DNA of 64,000 nucleotides. Origin: Didemnitutus sp047777955 (lineage in GTDB: Bacteria > Verrucomicrobiota > Verrucomicrobiia > Opitutales > Opitutaceae). The stretch is taken from positions 4,569,887 through 4,633,886 of the forward strand of contig NZ_CP180537.1 in NCBI RefSeq assembly GCF_047777955.1. The letters run 5' to 3'. This document shows positions 36,782-45,163 of this stretch, piece by piece (position 1 is the first letter of the stretch; each line of letters starts with the position of its first letter). Made by a program: the position numbers and the translations under genes. The notes beneath the pieces were generated by a model that did not search any database, was not told the DNA's origin, and worked only from the letters and a program-made list of their open reading frames with translations.

Positions 36782-39574
36782 TCAGAACTTGTAGCGCGCC
36801 TCGACGAAGATCAGGCGGCCGACGGCGCCGTAGGTGGCGATGTCGGCGTTGCCGTTGCCGAAGGTGCCCTTGGCGACGGACGGCTGCGTATCGAATACGT
36901 TGTTCGCGCCGACGCGCAGCGAGAGGCCGTTGAACCAGCGCGCCTCGCGGCCGAAGGTGTAGCTCACGCCGAGGTCGATGGAGTCGAACGGCTCGACGTA
37001 GGTGTCGGCGCCGGGATCGGTCTCGTCGTAGGCGTTCTGGTCGTCGACCGACGGGATGTGCTGCCACGAGAACGTGGCGCCCCACTGGCCGCGGCTCCAG
37101 TTGCCGGAGAGGATCGTCTGCCACTTCGGGATGGTGCCGTTGAAGGTGGAGGCGTAGCCGGCGGTCTCGCTGAAGCCGCCGCCGGGATAGGCTTCGAACT
37201 CGTATTTGTCGAAGTAGCTCGCGGCGAGCGTGAGGCCGAGCTGGCCGAGAGTGTCCATCTTCCAGGTGTAGTCGAACTTCAGGTCGAGGCCGGAGAGCTT
37301 GACCGTGCTGATGTTCTCATACGGGTCGCGCACGTAGACGGTGTCGATCGGGCGGTTGCCGATCTGGCCGGCGGCGGTGACGGGGGCGCCGTTGGTGAAC
37401 TGCGAGAAGTCGTCCGCCGGGCCGAAGCGCACGCGGTTGGCGAAGCGCGAGGCGGTGCCGTTGAGCTCGACGTCCTGGAGGATGAGCGTGGCGCCGTAGA
37501 GGCCGACGAGGTCCTTCTGGTCGATGCTGAAGTAGTCGACGCTCATGGAGAAGCCCTTCACCGCGCGCGGCGAATAGACGAGGCCGAGGGTGTAGTTGTG
37601 CGAGGTGGTGGGCTTGAGGTTCGGGTTGGCCGGGTTCTGCTGGTTGGCCTGGCCGGTGATCGGCGCGCCGCCGCCGAAGCGGTCGAGGGCGAGCGAGGGC
37701 GTGGAGCCGCTGCCGGTGGGCCCGAACATCTGGAAGAGCGTCGGGGCGGCGAAGGACTCCGAGTAGGTGCCGCGGAGCGCGAACTCGTCGCTGAAGGGGA
37801 GCCAGCGCAGCGTGACCTTCGGGACGGTCGGGTCGTCGGTGTCGCTGTATTTCTCGGTGCGGAGCGCGCCCTCGAGCTCGAGCAGGTGGAAGCCCGGCGC
37901 GGTGTAGTTGCCGCCGAAGATCGGCACGCGGACGTCGACGAAGGCCGAGTTGACCGAGCGGCTGGTGTTGAGCGGATCGAGCGTGGTGGCGGAGTCCCAG
38001 CCGAAGGTGGCGGACTGCGAGTAGACGTCGGAGTTCTGCACCAGCGACTCGACGCGGTGCTCGGCGCCGACGGCGAAGCCGAGCTCGCCGGCGGGGAGGT
38101 CCATCAGCTTGCCGGTGAGGCGGCCGTCGTAGTTCTCGATCGTGCTGGTGGCGAAGCCGAAGGCGGTGCCGAACATGCCGGACGACTCGATCGCGCCCGG
38201 GGCCTGCTCGCGGGCGAACATGTTGATCGTGCCCGCGGCGACGGCGGCAAGGCGGGCGGCGGTGTTGACGACGTTCTGGTTGCGGTAGCTCTGGTCGATG
38301 CGGTTCTTGTCCGCCGCGATCTCCCAGGTGTAGCCGTTGCTGAGACTGCCGCGCAGGCCGACGACGCCGCGCATGGACGTGGAGTCGTAGAAATACTGGC
38401 GCGGGTAGGCGGTGAAGCGGTTGCGCGCGCGCAGGGCGACGTCGGACGGGTTGGTCGGGTCCGCGGCGGAGCGGCTGGAGCTGAGCGGCTGGGCGTTCAG
38501 CTGGCTGTAGGTGTTCGTCTGGGTGTAGAGGAAGTCGCCGAAGAGCGTGACCGAATCGGTGAAGCGGTGCTCGAAGTTCACCAGGGCGGACGAGCGCTCG
38601 TTGCCGAGGAGGAGCGTGACGTAGTTGGCGAGGTTGAACGCGTATTGCTTCTCCGTGCCGAGGCCGCTGGCGAGGTTGCTGCCGTCGACGGGGATGTAGG
38701 TGCCGTTGGCGACGAGCTGCGCGAGCGTGAGGTTCTGGTTGAGCGGCGGGGCGTTGAGGCCGGGCTTCAGCACGTAGAACTGGCCGGTGCTGTCGTCGGT
38801 GATGACGCCGGCGAAGGTCGGCGTGCCGTAGCTCTCGGCGGAGTAGCGGCGCTCGTATTGGAAGAGCGGGTCGGTCTTGGCCCACTCGCCGCCAATGGTG
38901 ACGGTGGTCTTGCCGGTGCTGGCGCCGCCGACGAGCGAGAACTTGCGCTCGGAGTAGTGGCCCTTCTCGTCGGAGAAGGCGTAGCGGGCGTTGGCCTCGA
39001 AGCCGTTGAAGTCCTTTTTCAGGATGATGTTCACCACGCCGGCGACGGCGTCGGTGCCGTAGAGGGCGGAGGCGCCGTCGTGCAGCACCTCGACGCGCTC
39101 GACCGCGGCGATGGGGATGAGGTTGAGGTCGACGAACTGCAGGCCGCCGGAAGCGAGGATGGGCGCGTAGGCGGCGCGACGGCCGTTGATCAGGACGAGG
39201 GTCTGCGTGTTGCGCAGCGCAACCGACGAGCCGCCGCCGGTGGAGCCGGAGCTGATGTCGGCGTTGGAGGAGCCGAGGTTGAGGCCACCGGTGAACTGCG
39301 GCATCGTCTTGCGCAGCACCTCGAGCAGGCTGCTGCTGACGCCGCTGTCGGCGATCGAGGCCGCGGAGATCGTGGTGACGGGGTTGGCTGGCTCGCCCGC
39401 GGCGACCGGGATGTAGGAGCCGGTGACGACGAATTTCTCCATCTTCACCGTGTCGCCCTCGGCCGAGGCCGAGGGGGAGGGTTGCTGGGCGTAGCTGCCG
39501 ACGGCCAGCGAAGGAAGCAACGCGAGCGCGAGGGCGCGCCGGAGCTTCCGCTTCTGCGGATGTGTTTGGTTCAT
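36782..39574 (-). CDS. TonB-dependent outer-membrane receptor
   Basis: A 930-residue receptor with an intact frame. Signal peptide LRRALALALLPSLAVGSYAQ is followed by EGDTVKMEKFVVTGSYIPVA (TonB-box region), plug motifs SLLEVLRKTMPQFTGGLNLG, LRNTQTLVLINGRRAAYAPI and VLHDGASALYGTDAVAGVVN, and a barrel ending RLIFVEARYKF with a terminal phenylalanine. It starts at ATG 39574. The plug resembles the neighbouring receptor closely, so the two probably arose by duplication and import related ligands. Each has its own terminator and so its own promoter. A LytS/LytTR system upstream on the same strand may control them (inference from position only). Confidence 0.93.
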   Translation of the reverse strand: MNQTHPQKRKLRRALALALLPSLAVGSYAQQPSPSASAEGDTVKMEKFVVTGSYIPVAAGEPANPVTTISAASIADSGVSSSLLEVLRKTMPQFTGGLNLGSSNADISSGSTGGGSSVALRNTQTLVLINGRRAAYAPILASGGLQFVDLNLIPIAAVERVEVLHDGASALYGTDAVAGVVNIILKKDFNGFEANARYAFSDEKGHYSERKFSLVGGASTGKTTVTIGGEWAKTDPLFQYERRYSAESYGTPTFAGVITDDSTGQFYVLKPGLNAPPLNQNLTLAQLVANGTYIPVDGSNLASGLGTEKQYAFNLANYVTLLLGNERSSALVNFEHRFTDSVTLFGDFLYTQTNTYSQLNAQPLSSSRSAADPTNPSDVALRARNRFTAYPRQYFYDSTSMRGVVGLRGSLSNGYTWEIAADKNRIDQSYRNQNVVNTAARLAAVAAGTINMFAREQAPGAIESSGMFGTAFGFATSTIENYDGRLTGKLMDLPAGELGFAVGAEHRVESLVQNSDVYSQSATFGWDSATTLDPLNTSRSVNSAFVDVRVPIFGGNYTAPGFHLLELEGALRTEKYSDTDDPTVPKVTLRWLPFSDEFALRGTYSESFAAPTLFQMFGPTGSGSTPSLALDRFGGGAPITGQANQQNPANPNLKPTTSHNYTLGLVYSPRAVKGFSMSVDYFSIDQKDLVGLYGATLILQDVELNGTASRFANRVRFGPADDFSQFTNGAPVTAAGQIGNRPIDTVYVRDPYENISTVKLSGLDLKFDYTWKMDTLGQLGLTLAASYFDKYEFEAYPGGGFSETAGYASTFNGTIPKWQTILSGNWSRGQWGATFSWQHIPSVDDQNAYDETDPGADTYVEPFDSIDLGVSYTFGREARWFNGLSLRVGANNVFDTQPSVAKGTFGNGNADIATYGAVGRLIFVEARYKF

Positions 39575-39745
39575 GGTTGGCGTGAGGGTAGCCGCGGCGT
39601 TGGCGCCCGCGGCATCGCCGGGAGGTTCACCCCGGGCGACGCCGCGATGCAGCGGCGATCCACGCTTCGTCGCAAAGGCCAGCGGCGCGCAGCTAGCGCG
39701 CCGCGGTGAACGGCGCAAAATCGCCCGCCAATGCGCGGCGGCGCC

Positions 39746-40542
39746 TCAGAGCAGCTGCTCGACGGCGCCGCGGTAGCTGCGGCTGATGTTCAGCGTCGTA
39801 CCGTCGTCGAGCTCGAGCGGGCGGCCCCACGCCGTGGTCGGCTTCAGGCAGCGCACGAAGGCGGTGTTGACGACGCAGGACTTGTGGATGCGCACGAAAC
39901 GCGCGGCGCTGAGCTGCTCGAGCGCGTGGGTGAGCGTCATGCGCGTGAGCAGGTTCCGCTGCGTCGTGTGCACGCGGATGTAGTCGCCCTGCGCCTCGAT
40001 CCAGCGGATGTCGGCCTGGTTCACGAAATGGTGCTCGCCGTCGACCTTGAGCACGAACGGCGCGTCCTTGCCCGGCGCCGCCGCGGGCGGCGGGGCGGGG
40101 CGGCAGCCTCGGCCTGCCGGGCGAAGTGCGCGAGCAGGCTGGTGACGGCGCGCTCGGCCGACTCGAGCAGGTCGCCGCGCAGGCGGCGCTTGGCGCGCTC
40201 GACCGCATGGTGGAACCGGTCGTCGGAAAACGGCTTCACCACGTAGTCGACGGCGTGCAGCTCGAAGGCCTTGATCGCGTGCTCGTCGAACGCGGTGATG
40301 AACACGACTTCGGGCCGCTCGGAGGGCTTGAGGCGCAGCAGCGCCTCGAGGCCGGTCAGGATCGGCATGTGGATGTCGAGCAGGACGAGTTCGGGCCGCT
40401 GCGTCCGCATCGCCTCGAGGGCGGCCTCGCCGTCGCCGGCCTCGCCGACGACCTGGATTTCCGGGTCGGCGCCGAGGAGCTCGCGCACCATGCGGCGGGC
40501 GATCTTCTCGTCGTCGACCACGAGCGTCTTGATCTTTTGCAT
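39746..40542 (-). CDS. LytTR-type response regulator (frame break near 40095)
   Basis: An AlgR/LytR-type regulator. The receiver domain (KTLVVDDEKIARRMVRELLG, phospho-Asp in ELVLLDIHMPIL, VVFITAFDEHAIKAFELHAV, VKPFSDDRF) is followed in another frame by a LytTR DNA-binding domain (IRWIEAQGDYIRVHTTQRNL, RFVRIHKSCVVNTAFV, GTTLNISRSYRGAVEQLL). One base lost in a G/C run near 40095 explains the break. It starts at ATG 40542, 11 bases after the sensor kinase, so it is cotranscribed with it. Its targets are unknown; two TonB receptors lie directly downstream. Confidence 0.9.
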
Positions 40543-40553
40543 GGGGTAAGTCC

Positions 40554-41726
40554 TCAGGCGCGCACCGGCACGGCGGATTCCGCGACCTTGAATGGCACCG
40601 CGAGGCGCACGACGGTGCCGGCGGGCGTGTTCACCTGGCAGTCGAGGGTGAACTCCGCGCCGAAGGCGCGCGCCATGCGCTGCCGAGTCGTCGCGAGCCC
40701 GACGCCGTGGCTCGGCGGCGCGGCCTCGCCGCGCGGCATCTCCGCGGGATCGTTGACCACCTCGAGGTGCAGGCGCTCGCCCTCCACCCAGGTGCGGATG
40801 CGCACCCAGCCCGGCGTGCGGCGGCGGGCGATGCCGTGCTTGATCGCGTTCTCCACCATCGGCTGGAGCAGCAGGGTCGGCACCTCGGCCACGAGCGACT
40901 CGGGCGTGGCGTCGATGGCGAAGCTCAGCCGCGCGTCGAAGCGCATCTTCTCGATCTCGAGGTAGGTGCGGCAATACGCCAGCTCCTCCTCGAGCGTGAC
41001 GACCGGCCGGCCGGTGCTGCCGATGAGCGCGCGCAGCAGCGCGCTGACGCGCGAGAGCGCCTCCACCGCCTGCGCGTTCTCGCCCAGGCGCACGAGGCCG
41101 GCGACGGCGTTGAGGGCGTTGAAGAGGAAGTGCGGGTGCAGCTGCTGCTTCAGCGCCTTCATCTCCGCTTGCACGAGCTCCGAGCGCAGCTGCTCCTGCT
41201 GGAGCTCGGTGGCGCTGAGCCGGAGGCGCAGCTCGTTCTCGCGGACGAGCGCGAGCTGGCGCTCGTGGAGCAGGTCGACGATGTAGCCGCCGCCCAGCGT
41301 GCCGAGGTAGGCGAGCACGTCGAGCAGCTGGCGCGCGCTGAACTGCGCCGTGATCTCCTGGAAGCTGACGAACGGCATCGACCAGCCGGACTTGAACGCC
41401 AGCGCGGCCCAGATCCAGATGCGCATGACCATCACCCACTCGAGCAGCACGGCGCAGAAGGCGAAGTGGAGAAAGAGCCCGAGCGGAATCCACCCGCCGT
41501 GGAACGGGATGCGCCGGCGCAGCTCGAAGATCAGCGGCGTGAGCAGTCCCCACAGCCAGGCGCGCATCATCTGGAGGTAGCCGAGCCACACCACGACCAT
41601 CGTCCGGTCGCCGCCGCGCGGGACTTCGATCGGCACCGTGGCGAAGGTCTGCGCCATGAGCACGATGCCCAATCCCGTCCAGATCGCGAAGAGCAGCGGC
41701 CAGCGGATGGGGGGACGGGAGGTCAC
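40554..41726 (-). CDS. LytS/YehU-type sensor histidine kinase
   Basis: A 390-residue kinase with four membrane helices (LLFAIWTGLGIVLMAQTFAT, MMRAWLWGLLTPLIFELRRR, WIPLGLFLHFAFCAVLLEWV and another near 140). A coiled coil and the His_kinase domain of the LytS family follow, with phosphoacceptor in LKQQLHPHFLFNALNAVAGL. The HATPase part has LLLQPMVENAIKHGIARRRT (N box) and GVGLATTRQRMARAFG (G box). No large periplasmic domain exists, so it probably senses membrane or intramembrane cues. It pairs with the LytTR regulator downstream. Confidence 0.92.
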   Translation of the reverse strand: MTSRPPIRWPLLFAIWTGLGIVLMAQTFATVPIEVPRGGDRTMVVVWLGYLQMMRAWLWGLLTPLIFELRRRIPFHGGWIPLGLFLHFAFCAVLLEWVMVMRIWIWAALAFKSGWSMPFVSFQEITAQFSARQLLDVLAYLGTLGGGYIVDLLHERQLALVRENELRLRLSATELQQEQLRSELVQAEMKALKQQLHPHFLFNALNAVAGLVRLGENAQAVEALSRVSALLRALIGSTGRPVVTLEEELAYCRTYLEIEKMRFDARLSFAIDATPESLVAEVPTLLLQPMVENAIKHGIARRRTPGWVRIRTWVEGERLHLEVVNDPAEMPRGEAAPPSHGVGLATTRQRMARAFGAEFTLDCQVNTPAGTVVRLAVPFKVAESAVPVRA

Positions 41727-41930
41727 GGCCCCTGCGTGCTCCCGCCCAGTGAAAAATGCAAGCCCCGCCGCGGCGGCGCCGACGACGGCGAACGCACGCC
41801 GGACCGATTCCGCCGCCGGCCGCGGTGCACTCGTCTCAACCCGGTAGCCGTTCGTCGATTTTCCCGCCGTGACACGGAAAAGCCCGCGGCGTCGGCCTCG
41901 CGCGGATCCCGGCGTGGCGCCGGGACGCGC

Positions 41931-43208
41931 TCAGTTGCGCCGCTCGACCGTCGCGCCGGTCTTGTCCTTGAACACGAGCATGCGCGTCTCGGCGTTGTAG
42001 GTTTCGAAATAGATGCCGAGCTGCGGATTCACGAGGTCGCCCGGCGCGTAGGCCGTGCGGTCGATGAACACGCGCGGGTTCGCACCGCCGCGCACGCCGC
42101 TGATCCGCAGGTTCTGCACCCAGGCCTTGAAGGCGACGCCGGCCGGCGGCGGCGGGGCGGGCTGGGCCACGGCGGGCGCGGCCGTCGCCGGGAGCGCGGC
42201 GGCGGGCTTCGCGTCGGCGTCGAGCACCTCGTTCGTCGCGGCGGTCTGGCCGTTCGCGACGGTGGCGGCGGTGCCCTTGGCCTTCGCGACCGCCTGGCCA
42301 AGCGCCGTGGTCGGCGCGGATGGCTGGGTCGGCGCGAGATTTTGCGCGCCGGCCGGCGGCGCGGCCTTCGGCTGCGATGCCACCGGGCGCGGCTTGGGCG
42401 GCGGAGGCGGCTCTTCCCGCGTGAGGTAGAAGAACGCCGCGGCGCCGAGCGCGAGCACGCCGCCGCCGATGCCGGCGAGGAGGAAAAGTTTCCGGCGCGG
42501 ATTCGCCGCGGTCGCCGCGGCCTTGAGCTGCTTGGCCTCCGTCTCGCTCGGCGGCGCCTCGGAGCCGGGCTTTTTCAGGCCGGGCGGCGGCGGGAATTTC
42601 GCGACGCCCGGGGGCGGCGGAAACGCCGCGACCGGCGGCGGGGCGTCCGCGGCGGGAGCGGCAGGCGGAGCGGGCGTCTCCGCCGGAACTGCGGCGATCG
42701 GCGGCGCGGGCGGCAGGTCTTCCGCCGGAGGCGGCGGTTCCGCGGGCGCCGGCGTGGACGGCTCCGCGGGGGCGGCGGGCGCAGCCGCCGGCTCGCGCGG
42801 CTTCAGCGCGATCTTCGGGCGCGGCGCGGCCGCCGCTTCGGGCGCCGGCGCTGATGGCGGCGGCACGGACGCGGCGGGCGGAGCGACCGGCACCTCAGGC
42901 GCAGCCTGGACCGGCGGCGCCGGCGGCTCGACGGGAGCGGCCACGGGAATGGGGACGGCGGGCTCGGTGGGCGCCGGGGACGCGCTCGGCGTCGCCGCCG
43001 CAGTCGCACTGGAAAGCCTCGGCCGCAGACGCACCGGCGCGGCGGCCGGCGGAACGCTTTCGGCCGCGGGCGCCGGCGGAGCGACCGGTTCGCTCGGCGG
43101 CGGGGGTGTCGCGGGGGCGGCGGGCGCGGCCGCGGGAGTGGACGCCGCCGGGGTTTCGCCCGACAAGCGCGGCTTCAGGCGGAGCTTCGGGGCGTTCTCG
43201 TCACTCAT
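41931..43208 (-). CDS. Pro/Ala-rich single-pass protein with C-terminal beta domain
   Basis: A 425-residue protein of three parts. First comes about 230 residues of extreme Pro/Ala/Glu low complexity with repeated K-L-R-L-K-P-R-L-like units (LRLKPRLSG, VRLRPRLSS, PKIALKPRE). A membrane helix follows (LFLLAGIGGGVLALGAAAFF). A second disordered linker leads to a folded C-terminal domain of about 70 residues (AWVQNLRISGVRGGANPRVF, IDRTAYAPGDLVNPQLGIYF, MLVFKDKTGATVERRN). The C-terminal part looks like periplasmic domains of secretion-system proteins (GspB/PilP type), but no secretion genes are adjacent. The low-complexity part is cytoplasmic if the helix is a signal anchor. Function unknown. Confidence 0.75.
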   Translation of the reverse strand: MSDENAPKLRLKPRLSGETPAASTPAAAPAAPATPPPPSEPVAPPAPAAESVPPAAAPVRLRPRLSSATAAATPSASPAPTEPAVPIPVAAPVEPPAPPVQAAPEVPVAPPAASVPPPSAPAPEAAAAPRPKIALKPREPAAAPAAPAEPSTPAPAEPPPPAEDLPPAPPIAAVPAETPAPPAAPAADAPPPVAAFPPPPGVAKFPPPPGLKKPGSEAPPSETEAKQLKAAATAANPRRKLFLLAGIGGGVLALGAAAFFYLTREEPPPPPKPRPVASQPKAAPPAGAQNLAPTQPSAPTTALGQAVAKAKGTAATVANGQTAATNEVLDADAKPAAALPATAAPAVAQPAPPPPAGVAFKAWVQNLRISGVRGGANPRVFIDRTAYAPGDLVNPQLGIYFETYNAETRMLVFKDKTGATVERRN

Positions 43209-43287
43209 GTCGTCTGGTTAACGATTTTGCCCGGCGGAGAAACACAAAATTCCCCGCGGACGTGACAATTTTCGGAGTTTTCACAGC

Positions 43288-43773
43288 ATGGCCGCCATGC
43301 CGCCGGAAAAGACCTTTCGTTCGCGCGTGGATGCCTGGCTGGTGGCGGTCGTCGCCGGCGCCACGGCGCTGCCGATCGCGGCGGCGATCTGGCTCGCCAG
43401 TCACGGGCAGACGCACGGCGTGCTGCTGCTCGGCTGCTGGGGCGTGACGATGCTGGCGGTCGGCGGCGCGCTGAGCTGGCCGCTGCGCTACACGCTGCGC
43501 GCGGACCGGCTGCACATCCAGAGCGGCTGGCTGGAGTGGGACGTGCCATATGCCTCCCTGCGCGCGGTCGCGCCCTCGCGCAATCCCCTCGCCGCGCCGG
43601 CCTGGTCGCTCCGGCGCGTGCGGCTGGATTTTGCAGATGGCTTCATCCTCGTCTCGCCAGACGACCGGGAAGTGTTCATATCGGAGCTCGCCGAGCGCTG
43701 CCCGCACCTCGTGCGGACCGGAGCCGGTTTGGCGAAGCACCTACCCCTGCCCCATGAAAAAGCTGCCCGCTAA
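43288..43773 (+). CDS. Bacterial PH-domain membrane protein
   Basis: A 161-residue protein with two hydrophobic helices (WLVAVVAGATALPIAAAIWL, VLLLGCWGVTMLAVGGALSW) followed by a bacterial PH-like domain: LRYTLRADRLHIQSGWLEWD, VPYASLRAVAPSRNPLAAPA, RRVRLDFADGFILVSPDDRE. The pattern 'Y-x-L-x-x-D-x-L-x-I-x-x-G' with the following ILVSP-D motif is typical of the YdbT/bPH group. Function is unknown. The 3' end overlaps the next gene by 20 bases, so the two are coupled. Confidence 0.8.
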   Translation: MAAMPPEKTFRSRVDAWLVAVVAGATALPIAAAIWLASHGQTHGVLLLGCWGVTMLAVGGALSWPLRYTLRADRLHIQSGWLEWDVPYASLRAVAPSRNPLAAPAWSLRRVRLDFADGFILVSPDDREVFISELAERCPHLVRTGAGLAKHLPLPHEKAAR

Positions 43774-44313
43774 GATCGCCGGCATCACCACCCCCGCGGT
43801 GGAGAAGGCCACGGGTCGCTCCTGGGCGGACTGGTTCGAGGTGCTCGACGGGGCGGGTGCGAAATCCTGGCCGCACGCCGAGATCGCCCAGTGGCTCCAG
43901 AAAAAACACCGGGTGAACGACTGGTGGAGCCAGATGGTGACCGTCGGCTACGAGCAGATCACCGGCCGCCGCGTGAAGAACCAGAAGACCGACGGCTTCG
44001 AGATCAGCGTGAGCAAGACCATCGCCGCGCCCGTCGCCGTCGCCTTCGAGGCGTGGAAGGACGCCGCCATCCGCGAGCGCTGGCTGCCGCGCACGCCCTC
44101 TCGGTCCGCAAGGCCACGCCGCACAAATCCATCCGCATCCTCTGGCCCGACGACACGACGCTCTCGGTGAACTTCTGGCCCAAGGGGCCGCTCAAGTGCC
44201 AGGTGGTGCCGCAGCACGGCAAGCTCCCCGACGCCGCCACCGCCGAGCGGATGAAGACGTTCTGGACGCAGCAGCTCGACGCGCTCGGCGCGTTTCTCGA
44301 GCCGAAGGCGTGA
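43754..44313 (+). CDS. DUF4287-SRPBCC (AHSA1-like) protein (frame break near 44098)
   Basis: A protein of about 186 residues. The N-terminal DUF4287 domain reads ATGRSWADWFEVLDGAGAKS, EIAQWLQKKHRVNDWWSQMV and TVGYEQITGRRV. It is followed by an SRPBCC/AHSA1-like ligand-binding fold (FEISVSKTIAAPVAVAFEAW, IRILWPDDTTLSVNFWPKGP). The frame breaks near 44098; one added base gives RWLPRTPLSVRKATPHKSIR. This fusion is common in bacteria, yet its function is not known to me. It overlaps the PH-domain gene upstream. Confidence 0.82.
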
Positions 44314-44384
44314 GGCGCCCCGCTCCGCCCGCCGCCGGGGTTTTCCCGCTTGCCCGATCGCCGCAACCGCGGCGCAGTGTCGGC

Positions 44385-45065
44385 ATGTGTCTCCCTCGCC
44401 GCCTTGCCTTCATCCTCGCCGCCGCGGCGCTGGCGGCGGCCGGATTCGCGCAGGAGGTGCAGCAGCACGGCCTGGCCTTCGAGCGCTGGGTGCGCGACAC
44501 GTTCTTCGGCGGCTACCAGCCCGCCAGCTACACGCAGCGCTGGGACATCCCCGCCGAGGTCAACCGCGACCACGGCGGCGTGCCCGTGAACCCCAAGGCG
44601 GCAAAGTTCGGCGGCCCGGTCGACCTCGGCGACGCCCTGCGCCAATACGAAATCGGCGAGCCCTTCGTGCTCGTGCTCGGCTTCTGGGAGCAGGTCGGCG
44701 ACGAGAAGCGCTTCGTCACCATCCTCGCCCCGCTCATCACCCCCGAGCAATGGCGCGCGCTCTGGGGCGACGTCACCTACGCCGACCTGCTCCGGCTCGA
44801 CGAGCTCATCAAGGACCCGGGCCGGCCGATCGAGGAGGTGCGCCGGCTCGCGCTGCGGATGAAAAGCGCCCCGCCGTTCACCACCGCCGTCATCCAGCTG
44901 AACCCGAAGATCGACGCCCGCCAGCGCCGCCTGCAGTGCTCGCTCCGCTTCGCCGACGTCTTCAAGCACCTCGCGCCCGGCGCACCGCCGCGGCCCGCCG
45001 GCCCGGCCACGCTGTGGGGCGTGCCCTTCCCCGGCCCGCTCCATTCGCCGCCGCGCGGCTCCTGA
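44385..45065 (+). CDS. Exported protein of unknown family
   Basis: A 226-residue protein with a clear signal peptide (RLAFILAAAALAAAGFAQE). The mature part begins QHGLAFERWVRDTFFGGYQP and contains WDIPAEVNRDHGGVPVNPKA, FVLVLGFWEQVGDEKRFVTI, TTAVIQLNPKIDARQRRLQC. The alternation of an E-x-W-V helix, a charged W-D-I-P-A-E turn and later a hydrophobic strand loosely recalls restriction-endonuclease-like folds, but no PD-(D/E)XK set can be asserted. ATG 44385 is chosen because the signal peptide starts there. It precedes the sensor kinase by about 100 bases. Function unknown. Confidence 0.7.
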   Translation: MCLPRRLAFILAAAALAAAGFAQEVQQHGLAFERWVRDTFFGGYQPASYTQRWDIPAEVNRDHGGVPVNPKAAKFGGPVDLGDALRQYEIGEPFVLVLGFWEQVGDEKRFVTILAPLITPEQWRALWGDVTYADLLRLDELIKDPGRPIEEVRRLALRMKSAPPFTTAVIQLNPKIDARQRRLQCSLRFADVFKHLAPGAPPRPAGPATLWGVPFPGPLHSPPRGS

Positions 45066-45163
45066 GCCGGGAGCCGGTCGCGACGCCCGGACAATTGGGC
45101 CCTGACAACCGGCAGCCCGTCGTGCATGAATCGGGGCGTTCACTTCTCGCTCCTCCGCCTCGC

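Noticed and set aside
33756..39574. SusC/SusD polysaccharide utilisation locus
   Set aside because: No SusD-like lipoprotein or glycoside hydrolase lies next to the receptors; the GH97 gene is about 27 kb away and in another context.
36437..39709. Very long open frame antisense to the second TonB receptor
   Set aside because: The composition is Gly/Arg/Val/Glu-rich without domains and the opposite strand encodes a complete receptor. High G+C makes long antisense frames common.
39575..39745. Riboswitch upstream of the second TonB receptor
   Set aside because: I looked for cobalamin and SAM motifs in the G+C-rich leader and found no conserved core.
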